Shown here one piece after another: positions 48,666 through 58,906 of a DNA stretch of 64,000 nucleotides. The stretch is from positions 56,001-120,000 of the forward strand of contig CAJNDS010002580.1 in NCBI GenBank assembly GCA_905221605.1, given 5' to 3'. Position 1 is the stretch's first letter. Every line of letters begins with the position of its first letter. The translations under genes were made by a program, and so were the position numbers. The notes beneath the pieces are model-generated. The model searched no databases, was not told the origin of the DNA, and saw only the letters and a program-made list of their open reading frames with translations. The DNA is from Symbiodinium natans (Eukaryota > Sar > Dinophyceae > Suessiales > Symbiodiniaceae).

Positions 48666-49560
48666 CCATCCTCTTTTGCCTTCATTGGCCGCCTGATACA
48701 GCCGAACGGAGAAAAAAAAACCCTGCAAGCCTGTGGACTTCGTTGTTCATGCAGTCCTCTCCTCACCTCTGACAAATTTCAGTCAACCCACCTCATCAAT
48801 CAGAGTTCGTTTCTCATCACTGTGTTGCAGGCAAATAGCCAAGCTAAGCAATTCCAAGGTCCGTGATCCATGATGGAGTGCCCATGAAGGCAGTGCCTAG
48901 AAGCAAGACAGAGTACTTTCAGGACAAGCAGCATGATCTAAACAGCCATTAACCGCTCTAAACAAGACTACTGTCCTCCTAGCCTCAAAGCAGCCACACT
49001 TCACTTGGCAGGGCACTGTCTTGGCTGTCACACAAGGCTGGCCCGATTCTTCAGTGTTGCTTGTTACCACAGGGGTGCACTTCTGTGCCTTCTTAAGACG
49101 AGGTGCAGCTCAGTGGCGAGAATAGCTGCCGAAACAGACACAGCTCATAAGAAGCGCTGCTCCCATGTACAAAAGGAACAAACATCGATGATTGAGAGGT
49201 CGCACAGCTGGAGAAAAGCAGGTCTTCACATCATTGCAGTTTGCAACTGTTTCTTCACCAGCCATGCAACTTGCGAGGATTGCCTTACTCTGAATCCGGG
49301 AGGCCCAGCCAAACACTCAATGCTGCAAATCTGCCAAAGTGACTACTTCTACGGTCCTCTACCTCACAATGATCCATGTGGGATGCCACCAGATGGACAT
49401 TGAGGAAGACGGCCAATCAGGTACGACCCACTTGCAGGAAGGTGCGTGTCTACTGGACGCAGTGAGACACAGTAGGATGACGGGAGCCAAAATTTTTCAC
49501 CCATAGAAAAGCTGACAAGCTAGCTCAAAACCTCGCTCAGCGTTCAATAAAAACAAATAA
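48666..49560 (+). other. 3' UTR of the LINE family (copy 1)
   Basis: From AAGTTTCTCCATCC at 48659 the sequence matches the end of copy 2 (63807-64000) up to GCAGGCAAATA. It then continues about 715 bp with no counterpart in the window except copy 3. It ends CTCAGCGTTCAATAAAAAC before the tail. No ORF is supported. Confidence 0.8.
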
Positions 49561-49654
49561 ATAGTAGTAGTAGTAATAGTAGGGTAGTAGTAGAAGTAGT
49601 CGTCGGAGTAGTAGTAACAGTAGCAGTCGTCGTAGGAGTACTAGTAGCAGTCGC

Positions 49655-49722
<68 letters not shown>

Positions 49723-49723
49723 C

Positions 49724-49779
<56 letters not shown>

Positions 49780-49794
49780 CAGTAGCAGTAGGAG

Positions 49795-49875
<81 letters not shown>

Positions 49876-49882
49876 AAGCAGA

Positions 49883-49974
<92 letters not shown>
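49561..49974 (+). repeat. (TAG)n tail of copy 1
   Basis: About 410 bp of TAG units with AAG, CAG, CGT and GGAG interruptions. The long pure runs suggest expansion after insertion. Confidence 0.95.
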
Positions 49975-50014
49975 GCGCCCCCCCCTACCAAATACCCAGC
50001 AGGATGCTAACATT
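49975..50014 (+). repeat. Target-site duplication, right copy (40 bp)
   Basis: Perfect match to 46287-46326. It is followed by CATGTTCCCAGTGCG, the start of a local tandem repeat, so this side shows the original target context. Confidence 0.95.
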
Positions 50015-50935
50015 CATGTTCCCAGTGCGTGGTGGGTGGGGGGGGTAATTACGTTCCTGCCAAGGCTTCATGCCAAAGCTCCATCTCCTGTTTTTCACCC
50101 GAAGCCGAAACCTTCATGCCAAAGCTCCATCTCCTATTTTTCACCAGAAGCTGAAACCTTCATGCCAATGCTAACGTCCATGTTCCCAGTGCGTGGTGGG
50201 TGGGGGGGGGGGTGGAGGGGGGGTGGGGTGGGGGGTAATTACGTTCCTGCCAAGGCTTCATGCCAAAGCTCCATCTCCTGTTTTTCACCCCGAAGCCGAA
50301 ACCTTCATGCCAAAGCTCCATCTTCTGTTTTTCACCAGAAGCTGAAACCTTCATGCCAATGCTAACATCCATGTTCCCAGTGCGTGGTGGGTGGGGGGGG
50401 GGGTGGGGGGTAATTACGTTCCTGCCAAGGCTTCATGCCAAAGCTCCATCTCCTGTTTTTCACCCGAAGCCGAAACCTTCATGCCAAAGCTCCATCTCCT
50501 GTTTTTTCACCAGAAGCTGAAACCTTCATGCCAATGCTAACATCCATGTTCCAGTGCGAGCTGGGTGGGGGGGGGGGGGGGGGGGGGTAATTACGTTCCT
50601 GCAAAGGGTTGATGAAAAATCTCCATGTCCTGTTTTTCACCCGAAGCCGAAACCTTCATGCCAAAGCTCCATCTCCTGTTGTTCACCAGAAGCTGAAACC
50701 TTCATGCCGATGCTAACATCCATGTTCCCAGTGCGTGGTGGGTTGGGGGGGGGTGGGGGGGGGGGTAATTACGTTCCTGCCAAGGCTTCATGCCAAAGCT
50801 CCATCTCCTGTTTTTCACCCGAAGCCGAAACCTTCATGCCAAAGCTCCATCTCCTGTTTTTCACCGAAGCCGAAACCTTCATGCCAAAGCTCCATCTCGT
50901 GATTTTCACTCGAAGCCGAAACCTTCATACCCAAA
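50005..50935 (+). repeat. 164-191-bp tandem repeat with G-run, five units
   Basis: CATGTTCCCAGTGCG-type starts lie at 50015, 50179, 50370, 50545 and 50721. Each unit has a long G run, GTAATTACGTTCCTGC and two to three copies of a 44-45-bp subunit containing TTCATGCCAAAGCTCCATC. Unit length varies mainly through the G run. Confidence 0.95.
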
Positions 50936-51605
<670 letters not shown>

Positions 51606-51911
51606 CCGCCACAGATCAGACGGCCGGGCACTTGCTTCAAGGTCAACCAGGCTTTGGGCGCAACCTCTGTCCTAGAGGCCCAACTGGTCCCCAGGGCAAC
51701 GTAACTGCTTGTGCCTTACAGAGAGCCATGGATCGTCGGGAGCTCTGAGCTGTCTGATCTGCCGGGTCCCAATTCCCGGGCCTCCTGAACTCAGACATCG
51801 TAGTCAGCCATTCAGGAGGTAGGCGAGAGGTGTTTCCACTGCTCCGCGAGGTGGAAGGAGTACTCACGATAAGCTATCTCAGTATCGCTCGGCGTGGGGA
51901 AAAACTAGCGG
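51606..51911 (+). other. Structured 5' region of copy 2
   Basis: Two strong hairpins are visible. CCTCCTGAA (51781-51789) pairs with TTCAGGAGG (51811-51819), 9 bp. TTCCAC..CTC (51834-51844) pairs with GAG..GTGGAA (51848-51856). A weaker CCGGG/CCCGG stem lies near 51752-51770. No complete HDV-like or hammerhead ribozyme core was recognised. Confidence 0.6.
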
Positions 51912-53423
51912 ATGGCGGTACCTTCAGAGCACCCCAACAATTTTCGGAGCATTCGTAAAGTTTCATTCAGGAGAGCTTGCACGTTAGTTTCACGCACTCA
52001 ACAAAGCATTCCTTACAGGCGAGGTATCTTGACACCGGAATATGTAGACAAGAGCAGATTGCATCCCCCCACCCAACTTGCCGACGGGGGCTCAAAGCAG
52101 CAGACGCCTGCACCTAAGCGCACCGCGCCAAGATCCAGAGGTGGAGCACTGGCTAAGCCACTCCGCGTACTCACTTGGAATGCCGGTCACCTAGGACAGC
52201 AGCAGTGGGCCGAGCTTCGCACGTGGCTTCGAACAGCAGCGGACAAATATGATGTAATAGCCCTGCAGGAGACACACTGGCAGGAAACCACAGAATTCGA
52301 CGTGGAGGGCTGGCACTGCGTCAGCTCCGCCAACAAAGGACAGGTGAAGGCTACTAGAACTAAGAAAAAGCAAAACTCAACGGCAGAAGGAACGGGACCG
52401 GCACTGCCAGAGGTTCCAGCTCATGCACTGCATGATGACAAGCGTGCCGATGGAGTGATGATCCTTACTGCTCCACACATTCCAAAAGACACTGTCAGGT
52501 GGAGCGAGCATAAAAAGGGACGAGTCCTCGAAACAGTATTCCAGTGGAAGGGAGCTCGAGTGCATGTGGTGTCAGTCTACCAACATGTATGGTCCACCTC
52601 AAAAACTGCACAGCAAAACAGAGCAGATAGATCTACCAACCTTGCTGCTCTGTCCCGAGCCATTCGAGGGGTACCGCAGAGAGACACATTGATAGTGTTG
52701 GGAGACTTCAACTCGACCCTCACGCCGAGTCCAGGAGTGGTTGGTCCGTGCACTCCAGGACCTCCTCCACATCGCAAGGCAGAGGACGACTTCTTCCAGC
52801 GGTTAGTCCAAGGACATGGGTTGGTAGCGTTGAACACCTGGTCTTCAGGGAAAGGATTTACCTTCCAGACGGCAACCACGCAATCGCAACTAGACTACAT
52901 ACTAGTCCCTAAAACAATCTCTCGAGGTGAGGCAAAAAAGAGCACGCCACTAGCCCACTTCCAGCTAGGGAACTGGAAAAAGGGAGGCCACCTCCCCCAG
53001 CTCCCCCCTCCCCCCCCCCCTCCCCCGCCATACGACAAACATGCACTCGAACGCGCAGTACGCTACCACCACCCTAAGGCACAAGAAATGAAAGAGTGGG
53101 TCGCTGCCCAGCTCCAGCAGCTGGCCTCTCCAGACATGAATTCAGCCAATGAAATCCTCATACAGGCTTCAGAGAGATACTTCCCGCGAGCTCCAAAACC
53201 TTCAGCTCCTCCGCTGAATGCCATGCATAGAGCGACTCAAAGAACGTGGTCACGTCTGACTGCGCTGGATGAAGACCTAAGAAGTCACTCCCTGACGCAG
53301 GCAGACCACGAGGTGTTGGTCAAAGACCTGGCGACTTGGCATAAGCAGGCAGTATCATTGGCAAAGAAGCAAAGAGTAGCCGACTTCACAAAGGAGGTGG
53401 ATCACTCAGCCACAAAACTCTGA
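51912..53423 (+). CDS. LINE APE-type endonuclease ORF
   Basis: This 503-residue frame has the exonuclease-endonuclease-phosphatase fold of LINE endonucleases, which nick the target to start reverse transcription. Visible blocks: VLTWNAGHL (about 85-93), ALQETHW (115-121), RADGVMIL, VVSVYQHV, VLGDFNSTL (261-269) and SQLDYILVP (about 324-332). The usual final Ser-Asp-His is not seen. The nearest candidate, PLAHFQLG, keeps His but not Asp, so activity is uncertain. A proline run (PQLPPPPPPPPPP) follows the domain, then a helical region. The frame ends just where the RT frame starts in another phase. The same protein probably continues by a -1 shift near 53385-53420, because GGGSLSHKTLKALRPWQP is encoded there. 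Confidence 0.85.
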   Translation: MAVPSEHPNNFRSIRKVSFRRACTLVSRTQQSIPYRRGILTPEYVDKSRLHPPTQLADGGSKQQTPAPKRTAPRSRGGALAKPLRVLTWNAGHLGQQQWAELRTWLRTAADKYDVIALQETHWQETTEFDVEGWHCVSSANKGQVKATRTKKKQNSTAEGTGPALPEVPAHALHDDKRADGVMILTAPHIPKDTVRWSEHKKGRVLETVFQWKGARVHVVSVYQHVWSTSKTAQQNRADRSTNLAALSRAIRGVPQRDTLIVLGDFNSTLTPSPGVVGPCTPGPPPHRKAEDDFFQRLVQGHGLVALNTWSSGKGFTFQTATTQSQLDYILVPKTISRGEAKKSTPLAHFQLGNWKKGGHLPQLPPPPPPPPPYDKHALERAVRYHHPKAQEMKEWVAAQLQQLASPDMNSANEILIQASERYFPRAPKPSAPPLNAMHRATQRTWSRLTALDEDLRSHSLTQADHEVLVKDLATWHKQAVSLAKKQRVADFTKEVDHSATKL

Positions 53424-56400
53424 AAGCTCTCCGACCCTGGCAACCGCAGCCGAAAACACAGCTGGTGAACCAGGACGGATACTTAGTGGCAGCCGAGGAG
53501 GAACTCCTGCTAATGAAAGATCATGCTAAGGCGGTGTTCCAGAGGCATGACAGGTTAGATGTGCTGGTGAATACACTGCCACAGCTGCAGGCTCCAGCAT
53601 TGGCCAAGCACATAGGCTCCATAAGGCCACACAAAGCAGTACCCGAAGGTTCAGCTTCGGCAGCAGCGTGGAAACTGTGCTCAGCCTCGACAGGAGACGT
53701 GCTCCAGCAATACTGCCAGGCACAGAGCCTCAAAGCTGAGCACTGCTCAGTGGATTCATCAGTGACACTTTCAGCACCGCTGAAGGATACTGACCTTTGC
53801 TTCATTCCCAAGCCGAATAAGCCACCAAACAAGCCCACTAATCTTCGCCCACTAGGCATTATACGACCAGATGGCAAAGGATTGGCAGGAGCATGCAGGG
53901 ATCTGCTAGCTCCCTATACGTCCAGCTACCTCAAGCCAGTGCCTCAGTTTGCCTATCAGCCTAGGAGAGGGCTGTCGGATGCCCTGTCCAGAGTCTCGCA
54001 ACACAGTCAGGCAGGCCTGCGCACAAGCCAGACTCAGCAGACACAGCCAGCATGCAGGCCATGCCAAGCCAGAGCTAGTAGGAGGCATTTGCTTTGCACT
54101 GGACCTCTCTCAAGCATTCGACATGGTGCGACGACAGGACCTCATGGACACCCTGCAGGAGGCCAACGTCCCAATCGCGGTGCAGAACTTAGTGGCGCCT
54201 TTGCACACAGACAGCCGCTACAAAGTCAGATCACAGCAACGGACATGTGAAGTAGAATCGACTACAGGAATAAAACAAGGATGCAAGCTCGCCCCCACTC
54301 TCTTCTCGATGCTCACAGGCAAGCTCTTTAAGGAACTATCGACAGTTGTGGGCAAAGAAAGGATGCAGCAATCTCTCACAGGCTATGCAGATGACATGAC
54401 GATCCATCACAACATCAGCAATTGGGAAGACCTGCTAAAGGCTCACCACATGATAGCAGAGTTGCTCCGCATTGTTCGTAAGTACGGCTTTAAGGTGAAC
54501 CCAGAGAAGTGCCACTTGATGGTAAAACTCGTAGGTACTGCCTCCTCCAGAGCACACAAACTCTTCAGCCGAGTCCACAAGGATGCACAAGGCAACAAGC
54601 ATCGACTATGGAGAATAGGTAGCACGAAAGCCCAGGAGTCATTCCCACAATCTACCTCTTTTAAGTACCTGGGTGCGTACGTCTCCTACGGCAATCAGGA
54701 AAAACTAAGCCTCACACATCGCCTGCAAGAAGGCAACGCCAAACTTCAACAAGTTCGCAGATATGTTCACAACAGGAGACACTCGGGGCCAAAGAGCAGA
54801 CTCAAGATTTGGTTTTCCACAGTCTGGGCCACTGTCTCAGCAGGTCTCGTAGACATAGGCCTTACAGCAGACACTGCTAAACAGCTGCGAGGATGGTTTG
54901 CCAGAAAAATTAGGGCAGTCCTGAACAGACCGGTCCATCTCACAGGAACATCAACAGAGCGCCTATACGAGGAGTTCTCGCTCAAAGACCCCGTGCAGAT
55001 CCTGCGAGACAGGCAAGCGAACCGAGTCACATCCCTACAAGGACGGATTTGGCAGGCAGGGCAATCCCAGTCTGCACTGCGGAAGGAAGCGACTGAGTCA
55101 CTGACTCACGATGACACGTCGTCCCCGGATTCAGACGTGTCATTAACAGCCCAGGCACTTCAGTACGCTGAAATGGTGCTGCATGAATATGATGCACTGC
55201 TGACTGCGTCGCATGCAACGGCAGAAGAACCGACTCACAAATGCCGGTTATGCTCCTTTAGCTCTAACTCAGAGCAAGGCCTAAAGATTCACGAGGTCAA
55301 AAAGCATCGAGAGCAGCTAGACAGATATGTACCCAAATCATTCCTACCAGAACACTCCAAAAACGGCCTCCCAACCTGTGCAGCGTGCTCTAAAGAATTT
55401 GCACTGTGGAAAGGCCTAAAAGACCATCTACTGTCAGGAGCCTGCCCCAATCCAGACGCCCTGCGAGCACTGGACGCCCGAACCTTTGAACTCCAAACCC
55501 AACAAAGCGCAACAGAGGTGATGCATGCCTGGTCTAAGGCATACCTAGAGAGCACGAAAGACACACATACGGTCACTCAGCTCGCAAGGCAACATGACTC
55601 CAGGCACTTCGTGCAACACTGCGTGATCTGCGGTTTCTGGACTCCTGATCATACCAAGGTGAAGTCCCACATTCACCAGGAGCACCGAAAGGCTTGGGAC
55701 GCCCTGCACACTGACACGGCTGAGAAATGCCGGAAACTCGGGGCCGAAATATTTAAGGGCAGTTCCTGCCCATACTGCAGGAAGCCAGTCACTGACAGGC
55801 GCAAACACCCAGAACAATGCGGCGTGCTTTTTCAGATCATCCTGGGCGATTCTTTCCTCCATCAACACAGAACAACGACAGGACCGATCCAAGCCTTCTT
55901 CACCAATGCAGCTTCACGCCCTAAATCAGAGCAGAAACAACACCAGCAGCAGAGCACAACCCCGTCCACACCTAAGAAGCCAACAGGGCAGCTCCAAACC
56001 CCTCTCTCCTTCTCATCTAACCGACCTGAATCGTCACAACCAGTGAGCGGCCCTTCTTTCTCTCATGCCCATTCAATGTCCTCATCTTCCTCTCTCTCTC
56101 CCTCCTCCCCTCCTGCCGCTCTCTCAGCCCTTGCACGGCTCCAGCTGAAGAATACCTCTAACTACTGCTATATTAATGCCACAATTTTATCGCTGCTGTC
56201 GACCTCTATTATTGCTCCGAACCTGCGCTCCCTTCAAGCTCTTCACACCCTGCTGAAAGGCCCGGAAGGTACAGTAGGTCCCACCGCCCTCAATGTAGTA
56301 AACTCATTCCAGCTCAGGAATTTGCTGCCAAGATGGCGCTTCGACGGCACACAACAGGACTCGGCGGAGTTCCTACAGTGCTTACTCACAGCAGCCTCAG

Positions 56401-56912
56401 ACATCCCTCTCACACGCAGATGGGCAACAGTAGACCCAGCAACGGGAAGGCTGGCTGATGAGGGAGGCCCCATTGTCATGCTGCTACAACATTCCACTAG
56501 CAGCACGCTGCAATCCTTGATAGATGCCTGGTCAGTAGCCCCTCCTGACTCCGCACTGATGGGGCAGCAGACGCATGCCATCCTTGCAGTAGCCCGATTC
56601 ACAGGGGCAGGTAAGAACCACCACCCAGTCACGGCTATTAACGGCGATCTCATTATCCCAGTGTTACAGGGCGGAGTCATCAGCAGAGAGCATGCTTTTG
56701 TTCAATCTTGTATTTTCCACATAGGACCCTCCCCACACAGCGGCCACTACCGCACTATATGGAGGTCATCGCCTACCTCACCCTGGCAGTCGACCGATGA
56801 CCAGCGCAGCTCTCAGCGAGCTACGGAATCAGACCAACGGCAAGTCAGACACGGTTCCTATCTCTTCTTTCTCACCTTTCGAGCGGAAGTGCCTGCAATA
56901 GTAACGCTTTAG
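53387..56912 (+). pseudogene. LINE reverse transcriptase + C2H2-like fingers + USP ubiquitin protease
   Basis: The first part (to about 54050) reads LKALRPWQPQPKTQLVNQDG and then FIPKPNKPPNKPTNLRPLGI, RT block 1. The main frame (from 53949, 987 codons) continues with FALDLSQAFDMV, GIKQGCKLAPTLFS, GYADDMTIH (catalytic Asp pair near residue 144), GFKVNPEKCHLMV and FKYLGAYV. A phase change near 54000-54060 separates the parts. After the thumb come CCHH/CCHC-like fingers (CRLCSF..HEVKKH, CAACSKEF, CVICGFW..HQEH, CPYCRKP). From about residue 730 there is a USP (peptidase C19) domain: Cys box NTSNYCYINATIL, QQDSAEFL and His box PHSGHYRTIW. Catalytic Cys and His are present. Two frame breaks suggest this copy is not functional as read. 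Confidence 0.85.
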
Positions 56913-56938
56913 TGGCCGAATAGCACCAACAGAAGTGA

Positions 56939-57007
56939 GGAGTCGTAAGAACTCCCCACCTCTCTTTTAGAGTCGTAAGCACTCTTTGCTAGAGCCGTAA
57001 GCGCTCT
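56939..57007 (+). other. Three tandem hairpins with CGTAAG loop and covarying stems
   Basis: GGAGT-CGTAAGA-ACTCC (56939-56955), AGAGT-CGTAAGC-ACTCT (56969-56985) and AGAGC-CGTAAGC-GCTCT (56991-57007). The 7-nt loop is kept while two stem pairs change together (G-C to A-T and T-A to C-G). They lie 26 bp after the RT stop. Confidence 0.85.
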
Positions 57008-57116
57008 CAACCACTGGAGCGTTGCAGCAGCTTCGGCTTTGCACTGCAGCCAGAGCCTCTCAAACAACTAGAACAACCGACGTAGCTAGAACACAGAGAG
57101 CCCAGAGAGCGTCAGC

Positions 57117-57761
57117 ATGCTTGGTCAAGACCGTCGGGATGAGCGACAAACTGAGAAGCGAGCACGGACATCCGGGGCGGAACAGCTACCTCGCACAGAT
57201 GAAGGAGGAGAAATCCATCCACTCTCACCGACGGATCTCACCCGAGGCTTCCTGATTCATGAGGATCAGATAAGCAGACTGATGCACCAAAGCACGCTGG
57301 TGATCAAGATGACAGCCTCAGCGCCACTAGCGTCTAAGCTACTCGAAGCAACAGCGCAGTGGAGGCGAGAGCATACCCGAGGCAGGCCACATCCTAAGGG
57401 GCCAATTTATGTGGCAGTGGCCCACCAACTACTGTCAGAACTGCAGGAGTCTCAGATGCCAAACGGTGTCAACCAGAATGCCTGGTCTACATTTATGGAC
57501 GTCATCTCTGACCTGACCAAGAAGGCACCACCGAACCCCATTCTCGAACAAGAGCTGGTGCACTGCTCAGCTAGGCTGACAGCAAGACGAACAGATGTTC
57601 TGATAGAATTTCAGCCCCACCTCATGGGCACGCTGCAGAAGCATGCCAACATCTACGTGAGCGCCATGCAGCTTCAAGGCGGCGAACTCCTCGGCAGGCG
57701 ACCGCCCGGGACTCTCTCGCGGAAGGCCAGAGGCTTGCCGATCACGTCTGAGCAAGGATAA
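57117..57761 (+). CDS. Retroelement ORF of unknown function (214 aa)
   Basis: A clean 214-codon frame starts with basic sequence (LGQDRRDERQTEKRARTSG) and continues as a mostly helical protein with PTDLTRGFLIHEDQISRLM and a C-terminal basic tail. I do not recognise it. Position between the RT and kinase ORFs, same strand, and no internal stop suggest a real element protein. The charged N-terminus could bind nucleic acid. No catalytic motif is visible. Confidence 0.55.
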   Translation: MLGQDRRDERQTEKRARTSGAEQLPRTDEGGEIHPLSPTDLTRGFLIHEDQISRLMHQSTLVIKMTASAPLASKLLEATAQWRREHTRGRPHPKGPIYVAVAHQLLSELQESQMPNGVNQNAWSTFMDVISDLTKKAPPNPILEQELVHCSARLTARRTDVLIEFQPHLMGTLQKHANIYVSAMQLQGGELLGRRPPGTLSRKARGLPITSEQG

Positions 57762-58285
57762 GCCACCTAAACACGGAAGATCCAGCACCCTCTTAGTCTG
57801 ACACTGTCAGAGCCACCATGGGACACTGTCTCAGCACGCTGCTTATTGCTCCGCTAATAGCTCAGCTAAGGCTCCGACAAGGCCAACGCTTCTGGCACTG
57901 CCAGTGACTGGCAGCCATTTTTACAGCCCTTCTTTCCACTTTTAATTCCTTCAACAGACCTACTGCAATAGCGCGGACATCACAAAATCTCTCTGAGTGT
58001 GCATTCTGGGTGTTATTTATTTGGGGATGCTGGCAATACAGACCCTGCTTCATGAGCAGAATGGTTATCGCAGCTAAGGGCCACGCCCCATTCCTTGTGT
58101 TCGCCACCAGAAATGGCAGTGTGAATGCAGCCACTTCTCTCCCCGTCCTTTCTCCTCTTCTCCTTCTTCTTTCCGGTTCTTCCTGCTCCTCTCCGCTTCC
58201 TTGAACAGACTCTAGCCGCCCGAGCATAAGGCTCAAACTGCTGCTTGGCCCAGCCCAGTATACCCTGCCTAAGCTACAACGTGTC
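57762..58285 (+). other. Inter-ORF segment with a hairpin cluster
   Basis: Three stem-ACT-stem hairpins lie within 110 bases: TCTGAC/GTCAGA (57797-57811), TGGGAC/GTCTCA with one G.T pair (57819-57833) and CTGGC/GCCAG (57892-57904). The last overlaps TGCCAG-TGA-CTGGCA (57899-57913). The rest shows nothing recognisable. Confidence 0.75.
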
Positions 58286-58570
58286 ATGCCCTTCATTGTG
58301 GACGACAACCAATTCCCTCCAGAACAGTACGAGTACTACTTGCGCCTCTTTCATCAGAACGTTGCAGCTCACAAACGCGAAGCTGAGCAAGCTGCTAAGC
58401 AAGCCACTTCCAGCCTGGAAGGCGTTGACGACAAGCAATCCAGCTCCACAAAGACCAAGCCGACATCGGACGCCACTGGCCCCCAGCTGACACGCCCGAC
58501 ACGGAAGCCGCCTTCTCCTCCGAAAGCGCGGTCCAAGAAGCAGCCGACAACGCACTGGCGACCGAAATAA
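58286..58570 (+). CDS. Small retroelement ORF of unknown function (94 aa)
   Basis: The frame reads MPFIVDDNQFPPEQYEYYLR, then an Ala/Lys/Gln-rich helix and a basic, Pro-rich tail (TRKPPSPPKARSKKQP). No family is recognised. It may be a short nucleic-acid-binding or linker protein, or chance coding. Confidence 0.35.
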   Translation: MPFIVDDNQFPPEQYEYYLRLFHQNVAAHKREAEQAAKQATSSLEGVDDKQSSSTKTKPTSDATGPQLTRPTRKPPSPPKARSKKQPTTHWRPK

Positions 58571-58906
58571 GCTATTGACAAGTGAGAGTCGCGGCACTGC
58601 CGAGCTCGCTTACACACACTGTGTGGGGCACCGGAGTGTTCCTCTTTAATTTAGCCCACGCAGCAAAGCCGAGGCAACTGATTTCGAAGCCTGGCACATT
58701 TCGAAGAAGACGAGTCAAAAAAGGGAGCGAGAGAACACTGACCCATGATCTTAGTGAGACATTCGATGCTATTCATCTTGCCTCCAGCCTCTCTTTCTCT
58801 TTCTTCTCCCCTCCTTCTTCTCTCCCGCGCTTACTGTGGCAGATCATGTTCAAAAGTCCGGGCACAGCGGCAGGAACACTTCCCTTCAACTCTTTTGCAG
58901 CCAGCA
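58571..58906 (+). other. Inter-ORF segment
   Basis: Includes a CGGC-ACT-GCCG hairpin near 58593. An in-frame extension upstream of the kinase ORF reaches 58745, but its TC-rich coding looks non-functional. Confidence 0.4.

Larger units (their letters stand above)
46327..49974 (+). mobile_element. LINE copy 1, 5'-truncated, with (TAG)n tail
   Basis: The body starts inside the GT32-like ORF at the point corresponding to about 61276 of copy 2. It follows copy 2 at near identity to copy 2's last base in the window, then continues alone through the 3' UTR to (TAG)n. The flanks carry a perfect 40-bp duplication. 5' truncation, a simple-repeat tail and a target-site duplication are the signature of target-primed reverse transcription. 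Against copy 2 it retains 558 bp (46482-47039) that copy 2 lacks. It lacks 60 bp near 47792 and about 670 bp near 48659. It defines the 3' end of the family. Confidence 0.9.

Noticed and set aside
51606-51911. HDV-like or hammerhead ribozyme at the LINE 5' end
   Set aside because: Strong stems exist, but I could not place a nested pseudoknot core or the hammerhead CTGATGA/GAAA boxes.
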